Source: Parachryseolinea silvisoli
Lineage (GTDB): Bacteria; Bacteroidota; Bacteroidia; Cytophagales; Cyclobacteriaceae
Assembly (NCBI RefSeq): GCF_021190955.1
Contig: NZ_JAIOAO010000004.1
Coordinates: forward strand, 310,001 to 374,000
Direction of reading: 5' to 3'
DNA length: 64,000 nucleotides
Below the pieces are notes generated by a model, which saw nothing but the letters and a program-made list of their open reading frames with translations, was not told the origin of the DNA and searched no databases. Below, piece after piece: positions 19,349 to 25,902 of the stretch (positions are counted from its first letter, which is position 1; each line of letters begins with the position of its first letter). The position numbers were made by a program, and so were the translations under genes.

Positions 19349-21064
19349 TTATTTAAGCGAGAAATATTCGGCCAGCGGACCCAGGGCCAGCGGCGGGAAA
19401 AAGGACAGGGCCGTAACAATCACGATCACCGCAAAGGTCATCATGCCGAAGGTGAAGGAGTCCGTGCGAAGTGTGCCGGCGGCTTCCGGTATATACTTCT
19501 TGCGGGCCAGCAGGCCGGCAATCGCTACGGGACCGATAATCGGCAGGAAGCGACCCAGGATCAGCACAAAGCCCGTGGTTACGTTCCAGAAAATATTGTT
19601 GTCGCCAAGGCCTTCAAAACCACTGCCGTTGTTGGCATTGGCCGAAGTATACTCGTACAACATCTCCGAGAAGCCGTGGAAACTCGGGTTGTTTAGCCAT
19701 GCCGACGGCTTCACCGTCCAGGCAATGTCCGGTTGGTTTGCGACAAAGTAAGCGGCTATACCCGTCATACCTTTTACCAGAAAGGCCGACAGCAATGTTA
19801 CCATCATCGCGATCTTTACTTCGCGTGCTTCCACCTTGTGTCCCATAAACTCAGGTGTACGGCCGACCATTAATCCGGAGATAAAGACGGCGATGATGAT
19901 GTAGATGTAGTAGTTCAGAATACCCACTCCGCAGCCGCCGTAGAAGGCGTTCACCATCATGCCCAGCATTTGCATCATACCCGACAAAGGCATGGAGCTA
20001 TCGTGCATGGAATTTACCGAACCGGTAGAAATGATTGTCGTGACAATACTCCAGTATGCCGAAGACGCGGGACCGAATCGTACTTCTTTCCCTTCCATCG
20101 CACCGGTAGTTTGCGATACTCCCAGGTTGGCGATGGCCGGGCTGCCGTTGATCTCATAGACCATCGTCGGGATCACCAGCAAGAGCATACCGACCGTCAT
20201 CACGCCGAAGATCACATAGGCAAACTTCTTCTGGCGGATATAGAGGCCCAGCGCAAAGATCACCGCAATGGGAATGATCATTTGCATGAGCAGTTCGAGC
20301 ATGTTGGTGAAATAGGTGGGGTTCTCGAGCGGGTGCGCCGAGTTGGCGCCAAACCAACCACCGCCGTTGGTACCGATGTGTTTGATGGCGATCATACCGG
20401 CCGCCGGTCCGCGCGACACTTGTACGGTGTCGCCTTGCAGCGTGGTAATGGTATCTTTGCCGTCAAAGCTCGTAGGCGCGCCGTTAAAGGCCAGCAATAC
20501 CGCGCCGACGATACACAAGGGTAACAGGATGCGGGTGTTGGTTTTCAGAAAGATCTCCCAGAAGTTACCCAGGTTGTCGGTAGTCTTTGCGCGCAGGCTG
20601 TTGAGTACACCGATCAGCATGGCAATACCGGTAGCGGCACTCACAAATTGCAGGAAGGTGATCACAAACAATTGTGTGAAGTACGTTACACCCGACTCGC
20701 CCGAGTAGTGTTGCAGGTCGCAGTTCACCAGGAAGCTGATGATGGTGTTAAAGGCCAGGTCGGGAGTTTGCGCGGGATTGCCGTCGGGGTTCAGCGGCAG
20801 CCGGTCCTGGAAGAGTAATAAAAAGAAGCCGTAGACAAACCACACGAGGTTGATGGTCAGCATGGCTTTCAGAAACTGCTTCCAGTTCATGGGCTCCTGC
20901 GGATTGATGCCGCACACGCGGTACAGGAATCGTTCGACGGGCAGCAAAAAGTCGGAGAACGTTTTTTCGCCGCTAAACACCCGGGCGATATATACTCCCA
21001 GCGGATATGCCAGCAGGACCGTGATAAGAAAGGTGACGATCACACCCAAGATTTCAGTATTCAT
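19349..21064 (-). CDS. kdpA: K+-transporting ATPase subunit A (K+ channel-like)
   Basis: A 571-residue polytopic membrane protein, the K+-selective channel-like subunit. The four pore-loop repeats can be seen around TYFTQLFVITFLQFVSA, GTNGGGWFGANSAHPLENP, FYGGCGVGILNYY and TSANANNGSGFEGLG. The second holds the GGG-type selectivity residues. It is 13 bp downstream of kdpF. Length is normal. Confidence 0.98.
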   Translation of the reverse strand: MNTEILGVIVTFLITVLLAYPLGVYIARVFSGEKTFSDFLLPVERFLYRVCGINPQEPMNWKQFLKAMLTINLVWFVYGFFLLLFQDRLPLNPDGNPAQTPDLAFNTIISFLVNCDLQHYSGESGVTYFTQLFVITFLQFVSAATGIAMLIGVLNSLRAKTTDNLGNFWEIFLKTNTRILLPLCIVGAVLLAFNGAPTSFDGKDTITTLQGDTVQVSRGPAAGMIAIKHIGTNGGGWFGANSAHPLENPTYFTNMLELLMQMIIPIAVIFALGLYIRQKKFAYVIFGVMTVGMLLLVIPTMVYEINGSPAIANLGVSQTTGAMEGKEVRFGPASSAYWSIVTTIISTGSVNSMHDSSMPLSGMMQMLGMMVNAFYGGCGVGILNYYIYIIIAVFISGLMVGRTPEFMGHKVEAREVKIAMMVTLLSAFLVKGMTGIAAYFVANQPDIAWTVKPSAWLNNPSFHGFSEMLYEYTSANANNGSGFEGLGDNNIFWNVTTGFVLILGRFLPIIGPVAIAGLLARKKYIPEAAGTLRTDSFTFGMMTFAVIVIVTALSFFPPLALGPLAEYFSLK

Positions 21065-21077
21065 AATAGGTTATGCA

Positions 21078-21158
21078 TTAAAATTTCTCCGGGTTCACCA
21101 ACGCGTACAGCAGGTAGCATAACACGGCAATGGCGATGAAAAACAGGAACATCATCAT
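21078..21158 (-). CDS. kdpF: K+-transporting ATPase subunit F (26 residues)
   Basis: A 26-codon gene with ATG at 21156-21158 and TAA at 21078-21080. It encodes a single hydrophobic helix (FLFFIAIAVLCYLLYAL) ending in the KdpF signature NPEKF. KdpF stabilises the KdpABC complex in the membrane. It sits 13 bp upstream of kdpA. Two further in-frame ATGs at 21153 and 21150 are possible starts. Confidence 0.9.
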   Translation of the reverse strand: MMMFLFFIAIAVLCYLLYALVNPEKF

Positions 21159-21161
21159 AGG

Positions 21162-21245
21162 TTAAATGTTTTCGAAGTAATCGACCGACTTGTAGAGCAG
21201 CGCGAAGCACACCATGCCCGCCAATAAAAGAATGATTGTGATCAT
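21162..21245 (-). CDS. 27-residue single-helix membrane peptide upstream of kdpF
   Basis: ATG at 21243-21245 and TAA at 21162-21164 bound a 27-codon frame: a hydrophobic helix (IILLLAGMVCFALLY) then KSVDYFENI. It lies 3 bp upstream of kdpF and reads in the same direction. It resembles KdpF in size and topology but lacks the PEKF end. Candidates are a second F-like subunit or a small regulatory peptide of the pump. The conserved-looking tail and tight spacing favour a real gene, though short frames can arise by chance. Confidence 0.6.
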   Translation of the reverse strand: MITIILLLAGMVCFALLYKSVDYFENI

Positions 21246-21276
21246 ATCCGTATAGTTATGGTTTATGGTTACAGGG

Positions 21277-21627
21277 TTACACGCCGCTGGCGTACAGCTG
21301 GCGCGCATACTCCAGCCGTAATTCCCGGGGCATAAAGGGCTCGATCGACTTGTGTGCCGCCGGGCGCAGATCGATCGAACGCGACAGGGTATAGAGGTAT
21401 ACATTCACGATGCCGTTGCGCACCGTCTGATTACCTTCCTTAAAAAGCTTACAGGCCACTACCAGGAAACGCTCCAGCTTCCGGAATTTATTCTCTTCGC
21501 ACAGCTGTACCGATGCCTCTGCGAAATGCTGGATAGAAGTATAGTACTGGCGGGCAAGTTGAGCGCTGTCGCTGCAGGCAGGGACTTCGCCGTCCAGCAT
21601 GACTAACGCGGTTTTTTCAGTGATCAT
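21277..21627 (-). CDS. Small cytoplasmic protein at the head of the kdp operon (DUF7674-like)
   Basis: A 116-residue soluble, helical protein. The start at 21627 (MITEKTALVM) is chosen over the upstream frame to 21699, whose extra residues look non-coding. The sequence contains CEENKFRKLERFLVVACKL and VRNGIVNVYLYTLS. I associate it with the DUF7674-type proteins that often precede kdp in Bacteroidota (recollection, not checked). It is the first gene of the minus-strand operon, 31 bp before the 27-residue peptide. Function is unknown; a regulatory or sensor role in K+ homeostasis is inference. Confidence 0.75.
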   Translation of the reverse strand: MITEKTALVMLDGEVPACSDSAQLARQYYTSIQHFAEASVQLCEENKFRKLERFLVVACKLFKEGNQTVRNGIVNVYLYTLSRSIDLRPAAHKSIEPFMPRELRLEYARQLYASGV

Positions 21628-22008
21628 AGTCGTTGTTATTTGCAATCGAAGCCCCATAGGCCAAAGACTATGCAAGGTTTTTAATTGCCTGAAAATCAAT
21701 TCCTTGGTTATTATTGACTCGTAATAACCCTTCGGATTCCGAAGGGTATGTGCAGAAACGGAAGGGGAGTTACCGTACAGAAACGCCTCTTGCTGAACAT
21801 TCGCGCGGCAAACCGGACAACGGAAACATTGTAATCGTCTATCCCGGTGATCTCGCCCATCGCCCGCAACACGCGCAACAGTGTGTTGAAAGGAGCCTAC
21901 GACCTGTTGTCGAAAATGAACAACAACGAAGAGGAGGACACCATCATGGATAGGTGTTTGGCGGTACGGTTTTTTACTGCTTTTGGGTGAACATTAAACC
22001 GATCGCAT
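21628..22008. other. Divergent intergenic region between kdp and NmrA-like gene
   Basis: A 381-bp gap that must contain the kdp promoter (leftward) and the promoter of the NmrA-like gene (rightward). It holds the hairpin at 21727-21747 and, on the kdp strand, a TAGTCTTTG near 21670 that resembles a TAnnTTTG -7 box with one extra spacer base. A 51-codon open stretch at 21835-21990 looks faintly coding and may be a gene remnant. Confidence 0.5.
21727..21747. promoter_or_regulatory. Perfect 9-bp hairpin upstream of the kdp operon
   Basis: ACCCTTCGG (21727-21735) and CCGAAGGGT (21739-21747) are perfect inverted copies around a 3-bp centre, 100 bp upstream of the first kdp-operon gene. No T-run follows on either strand that would make it an obvious terminator. 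It could be an operator or an mRNA leader element. Confidence 0.4.
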
Positions 22009-22884
22009 ATGCATATCATATTGGGAGCCACCGGCCACATTGGGTCGGTGTTAATCAAACTGCTGGCGGAACGGGGCGAGCAGGTCACAGGCGTGACACA
22101 TAACCGTGGTAAAGTAAAACAGATCGAAGCCGCCGGCGCAAAAGCCGCGGTCGTCGACATACAGGATACGAATGGGCTACGCGCACTTTTTAAAAAAGGC
22201 ACGCGTCTTTACTTACTCAATCCTCCCGGCAACTTTGCAGCCGATTCACTGGCCGAGGAAAAACAGTCGATCAGCTCGATCCTGTCGGCATTGGTAGATT
22301 CGCTTATTGAAAAGATCGTTGCCGAATCGACCTATGGCGCGCAGCCAGGCGACCAGCTCGGCGACCTGGATGTATTATACGGTATGGAGCAAGCGTTGGC
22401 CATGACCCCACGTTACGTTTCCATTTTGCGTGGTTCGTATTACATGAGCAACTTCGATATGGACCTGGGCACGGCCCGCTCCGAGGGTAAGATCTATACA
22501 CTTTTTCCCGTCGACTTTAAAATTCCGATGGTCGCTCCTGCGGATATTGCGCACTTCGCCGCAGACCTCTTGCTGGAAGCCAAAGAAAATACGGGGCTGC
22601 ACTACATCACGGGTCCACAGGACTACACACCACGCGCAGTAGCCAACGCATTCAGTAAAGCCCTCGGCCACCCCGTAGAAGCCGTCGCGGTAGAACGCCG
22701 CCAATGGCAGGAGTTCCTGATGAAAGCCGGCTTCTCCGAAGCGTCTGCCACGTCTATGGCCAACATGACGGCCGTTACGTTGGAGCAAAACTTCGAGGTA
22801 GGCAAGACGCCGAAGCGCGGTAATATTACCCTGGAAGAATATATTGACAACCTGGTGAAAAACCAGGAACACGAAATGGCGTAA
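22009..22884 (+). CDS. NmrA-like NAD(P)-binding oxidoreductase
   Basis: A 291-residue atypical short-chain dehydrogenase of the NmrA/TMR type. The N-terminal Rossmann motif is ILGATGHIGSVLIKLLAERG. AESTYGAQPGDQLGDL falls where SDRs have the catalytic Ser region, and the usual YxxxK is not obvious. Relatives act as NAD(P)H-dependent quinone reductases or redox sensors. It stands alone, divergent from kdp and convergent with the next minus-strand gene (5-bp gap). Substrate unknown. Confidence 0.85.
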   Translation: MHIILGATGHIGSVLIKLLAERGEQVTGVTHNRGKVKQIEAAGAKAAVVDIQDTNGLRALFKKGTRLYLLNPPGNFAADSLAEEKQSISSILSALVDSLIEKIVAESTYGAQPGDQLGDLDVLYGMEQALAMTPRYVSILRGSYYMSNFDMDLGTARSEGKIYTLFPVDFKIPMVAPADIAHFAADLLLEAKENTGLHYITGPQDYTPRAVANAFSKALGHPVEAVAVERRQWQEFLMKAGFSEASATSMANMTAVTLEQNFEVGKTPKRGNITLEEYIDNLVKNQEHEMA

Positions 22885-22889
22885 TTGGA

Positions 22890-23663
22890 TTATTTTGATG
22901 TGACCTGTGTGCTGTTTACGGGAATGGCGGGATTCTTATCCGGTATATAGTTCGGTGGATATTCTTTCCAGACATTCTTGTAGGCAGTGCTATACTTCTT
23001 CGATAAAAAACGCTGGAGCAAATTGGGGCGTAATGCAGTGGCTGCCTTGATGCGTGCCGTTTCCAGGTGTTGATATTGTTGCGTGATCAGAATCTGGATG
23101 TTTTTGTTACGATTTTCGCAATTCTTCTGAATCTGCTTTGTAAGCTCATTTTCTGCATATTGCCTGAAACGCTTGTTATAGTCTGAAATCTCCGCCCTGT
23201 ATTCAAGGTCCCTGGCAGTTATACGTGACTGGAATGAATGAGCCGCAGTTGTAAGATTTTCGACGTGTTTAATCATATCATTGAGGGATTCCATGACGTA
23301 TTTGAGATCGGGAAATTTTAAAGACTCAAACGAAGTTATTTTTTTGCCGTTATAAATGGGCATTTTGATGGGGTCAGGAGTTTTATGCAATGGATAATCA
23401 ATATCCAAATTAATATTCGGATTCGCCTGAACGCAACCTTCCTTCTTCCACGCCTGTAAGGAATCAAGAAATTTGATCTCCTGATTGTAGCTTCTTAGCA
23501 AGCCCTCGGTTTCTCGGGAGTAGATCATCTCCAAAGGTACTTCTTGTCTTTGTTTAAGAGCTTCTAAGGCATTGCGTAGGCGTTTAAAGCGACTTTGCGC
23601 GTGTGACATTTGGACGCAGCAGAGACAAAGAGTGGTGAGTAAAATGAAAGTGAAGCGAATCAT
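22890..23663 (-). CDS. Secreted hypothetical protein, second gene of an unknown pair
   Basis: A 257-residue protein with a signal peptide (MIRFTFILLTTLCLCCVQMSHAQ) and a helical, charged mature part. Residues 100-200 have long coiled-coil-like stretches (MIKHVENLTTAAHSFQSR, NELTKQIQKN). I do not recognise a family. Its start overlaps the end of the upstream membrane protein by 4 bp, so the two are translationally coupled. It is probably periplasmic and may bind the extracytoplasmic part of that partner (inference). GC content is clearly lower than that of the surrounding genes. Confidence 0.7.
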   Translation of the reverse strand: MIRFTFILLTTLCLCCVQMSHAQSRFKRLRNALEALKQRQEVPLEMIYSRETEGLLRSYNQEIKFLDSLQAWKKEGCVQANPNINLDIDYPLHKTPDPIKMPIYNGKKITSFESLKFPDLKYVMESLNDMIKHVENLTTAAHSFQSRITARDLEYRAEISDYNKRFRQYAENELTKQIQKNCENRNKNIQILITQQYQHLETARIKAATALRPNLLQRFLSKKYSTAYKNVWKEYPPNYIPDKNPAIPVNSTQVTSK

Positions 23664-25378
23664 AGTGGGGGTGTTTGGTAGTTCATATTGTACATCTTAT
23701 GTGTTCGTCGATTGATACTGTCGGTTCTTGCGAGTAGGACCTGCAAATTTGCCTCAATTTCATGGATCGTAGTAACATAGATATCACCCGACCCTCCAAT
23801 GACCAGATCTCCATCATCTCCATAGACAGTTTCTGTTGTCCGGATAGAGTTGTCGATATTGTCACTACCATAAACAGTCCGGGAGTTGTCAATAGTACCG
23901 ATACTTCCAATCTCGCTGATATACCCCGGAATGTACCAGTTGGCATACGTATAAGGCCACGCGGGGTCACTCAGATTGATATGATTAGGATTGACCGGTT
24001 TTAATCCCTGCAGAAACATGAGAAAATATAGGAGGATAAGCGATTTTAATCCGGCATTCTGCAGCTGTGGTGTTGCCTGATATAAGATGAGTAACGCAAA
24101 GGTAATGGAGAACAATGTCAGCAGGTCAATTTTCTGTACGTGTTTCAGCAAGTTGGAGGCCGCCTCGATGGATTCTTTTTGCCGTTTGCTGATAGCTTGC
24201 TCCAGGGTTGCCCGGTAATAGGAGGTATAGGAACGGGTGGCCAGGAATTGCTGACCGATGACTCGGAGACGGTTTATGCGCCGCGTTGTATCACTAAATT
24301 CATGTTTAAGCGATGCCACTATAGCCGGTGTGATTTTTTGAAGATTTTGCGTGTTAAAATTTTCGAAGGGATTTACGCCCCTGGACACAGAATCGGCAAT
24401 GGCTATATTAAGGAGGTATTCTGTTCGAAGGGCTCCTTGATGGATCAGCTGGTCGGTCTCCTTCAATGTTGTATAATATTTCTCATCTTCTTTGAGCAAA
24501 TCCTGCAAAACGAAGGGATTTAGATAGAGGTGCCAATAGGAGGATGAATCAACCTTTGCAGAATCTTTTGTCGATATATTTTTAGCCGGAAGTGTTGTCG
24601 TATTACTTGCTTTCACAGTGATAGTTACTTCTGTGCTACGGTTGGAAGGAGCTTTCTGATCATCCGCAGGCTTTTCCGGTTTCGGTAATGTATGCATAGC
24701 ATAGAGTCCACAGGCGAAGAAGACAGCCATGCACAACGTGACAAACGATAGCCCTTTTGCCCCCGCCACTGTGCGGAGTGTTATCATCACACGCTGGATA
24801 AAGGGTGATCGGGACGAATTTCCGTCTTGCGATGCTGTCGTTGGCTGATCTGTAAAGTGAACCAGCAGCAGTAACATCCAAAGCACTACAATGGTAATAA
24901 CGAAACGATCCCGTTGAAATTGAGACGGAACACAGACATCGATACACACGATCACGAGAATAAAAAGCAGTATCACGATCTGAATGGGCTTTTTTCGGGG
25001 TAACCGTATCCGTAGCCCATCCTTTATTATGTTCTTGGGAAGTTGGATTTTGCTGAATGCATAGAGATAGACAATATAGAGTATAAGGGGTAGCGTGAGG
25101 TAGCAGATTTTAAAGATGACAAAAAGGTTGGTGCGATCGTTTGCGTCCTTGAAGAGCTCCGCGATAAATTTGAAGGTGAGCGGATGGAAAAAGTCAAACG
25201 AGATAAACCCCAGTACGACCAGCTTCAGAACGTCGCCGAACTTGTCATTGAGGACGCCGTGTACTTTCTCCTGGAAAGAAGATAGGTACAATTCTCTTTT
25301 TTGATTGGTGTTGTGGATCCGTTGTTGAGGCCGAGTGCTGGCATAACGACGACGTCCTCGGAGGTATTTGGAGCTCAT
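23660..25378 (-). CDS. Polytopic membrane protein of unknown function
   Basis: A 572-residue protein; the start at 25378 (MSSKYLRGRRRY) is preferred over 25420. Five hydrophobic segments lie in the first 230 residues (for example KPIQIVILLFILVIVCIDV and GLSFVTLCMAVFFACGLYAM). A long polar region of about 200 residues follows, then two more segments (LLTLFSITFALLILYQA, SLILLYFLMFLQGL). A C-terminal part is rich in Gly, Ser, Thr and Asp (YGSDNIDNS, GDDGDLVIGGSGD). I recognise no domain. It is coupled to a secreted protein gene by a 4-bp overlap. AT-rich composition suggests horizontal acquisition. A terminator-like hairpin sits in its leader. Confidence 0.7.
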   Translation of the reverse strand: MSSKYLRGRRRYASTRPQQRIHNTNQKRELYLSSFQEKVHGVLNDKFGDVLKLVVLGFISFDFFHPLTFKFIAELFKDANDRTNLFVIFKICYLTLPLILYIVYLYAFSKIQLPKNIIKDGLRIRLPRKKPIQIVILLFILVIVCIDVCVPSQFQRDRFVITIVVLWMLLLLVHFTDQPTTASQDGNSSRSPFIQRVMITLRTVAGAKGLSFVTLCMAVFFACGLYAMHTLPKPEKPADDQKAPSNRSTEVTITVKASNTTTLPAKNISTKDSAKVDSSSYWHLYLNPFVLQDLLKEDEKYYTTLKETDQLIHQGALRTEYLLNIAIADSVSRGVNPFENFNTQNLQKITPAIVASLKHEFSDTTRRINRLRVIGQQFLATRSYTSYYRATLEQAISKRQKESIEAASNLLKHVQKIDLLTLFSITFALLILYQATPQLQNAGLKSLILLYFLMFLQGLKPVNPNHINLSDPAWPYTYANWYIPGYISEIGSIGTIDNSRTVYGSDNIDNSIRTTETVYGDDGDLVIGGSGDIYVTTIHEIEANLQVLLARTDSINRRTHKMYNMNYQTPPL

Positions 25379-25402
25379 AGTGAAGTTAGAGTAAAGCCAA
25401 TA

Positions 25403-25447
25403 GAAAAGCCCATCACACACTCTTTGTCCAAGAGGTTATGATGGGCT
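25403..25447 (-). promoter_or_regulatory. Terminator-like hairpin in the leader of the membrane-protein gene
   Basis: On the minus strand AGCCCATCA and TGATGGGCT (25407-25415 with 25439-25447) form a 9-bp outer stem. An inner CTCTT/AAGAG stem adds to it, and TTTT follows. It lies about 25 bp upstream of the start at 25378, so it would terminate or attenuate transcription entering that gene. The outer stem sequence matches the terminator at 10831-10880. Confidence 0.5.
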
Positions 25448-25801
25448 CATAATCATTACTGAATCTCGTAAATAACCCGGAAATGACAAAATTTCGAGCC
25501 GAGATATTTTAGTCTCGGGATTGGAGCATGAACATTCCAACCGTCATAGGAGCGGGGTGTTTGGGGTGGGGTTGGTCAACATAGCCCGTAGCGAACTTTT
25601 TTTTGTAAGTGTCACCCCCTCCGATTTACATCGCCGGTTGGCTTTTTTCATCCGTTCGCCGCCCGTAGGACCTGGTTTCCGGCGATCGCCGGGCATGAAA
25701 AAGTATACCCGCCGGGTATTGGTTTTGGGGTATATACTTGTGGATTATCCCGCAACATGAGGTATATATTCCAACATTCAGGGATATAGTTCCTGTATTC
25801 A

Positions 25802-25816
25802 GAATAAATCGTATTA
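25802..25816. promoter_or_regulatory. 15-bp element shared with the hydroxyproline operon (copy 1)
   Basis: GAATAAATCGTATTA, identical to 30665-30679, with an internal AATA-N5-TATT dyad. It ends 86 bp before the susC start. About 57 bp downstream is TACTTTCA (25859-25866), a weak match to the Bacteroidota -7 box TAnnTTTG. Copy 2 has the same spacing to its box, which points to a common activator site. Confidence 0.65.
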
Positions 25817-25902
25817 CGTCAGGATAATTTCTGGAAAAACGTGTGTCTGTGTTTTCTCTACTTTCAATGCATCATAATAGACCTAATTAAACCTAAGATT
25901 GC

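Larger units (their letters stand above)
25379..25902. other. Long upstream region of susC with many dyads, no gene seen
   Basis: This 524-bp gap separates the divergent membrane-protein gene and susC. It contains a leader hairpin (25403-25447), CCGAGA/TCTCGG (25499-25518), the palindrome CCGGCGATCGCCGG (25679-25692), ATACCC/GGGTAT (25705-25719), and the 15-bp element at 25802-25816. A frame of 79 codons at 25521-25760 has no credible start context or protein character. A small RNA cannot be excluded. Confidence 0.55.

Noticed and set aside
21628-21730. Sigma-54 promoter for kdp
   Set aside because: GG and GC pairs occur but not with the required 10-bp spacing between them.
21714-21953. 79-codon plus-strand frame next to the kdp promoter
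   Set aside because: Composition is His/Gln/Arg-rich and unlike protein; a different frame in the same DNA looks more coding.
25521-25760. 79-codon plus-strand frame upstream of susC
   Set aside because: No recognisable protein features or ribosome site; it lies among palindromes of a regulatory region.
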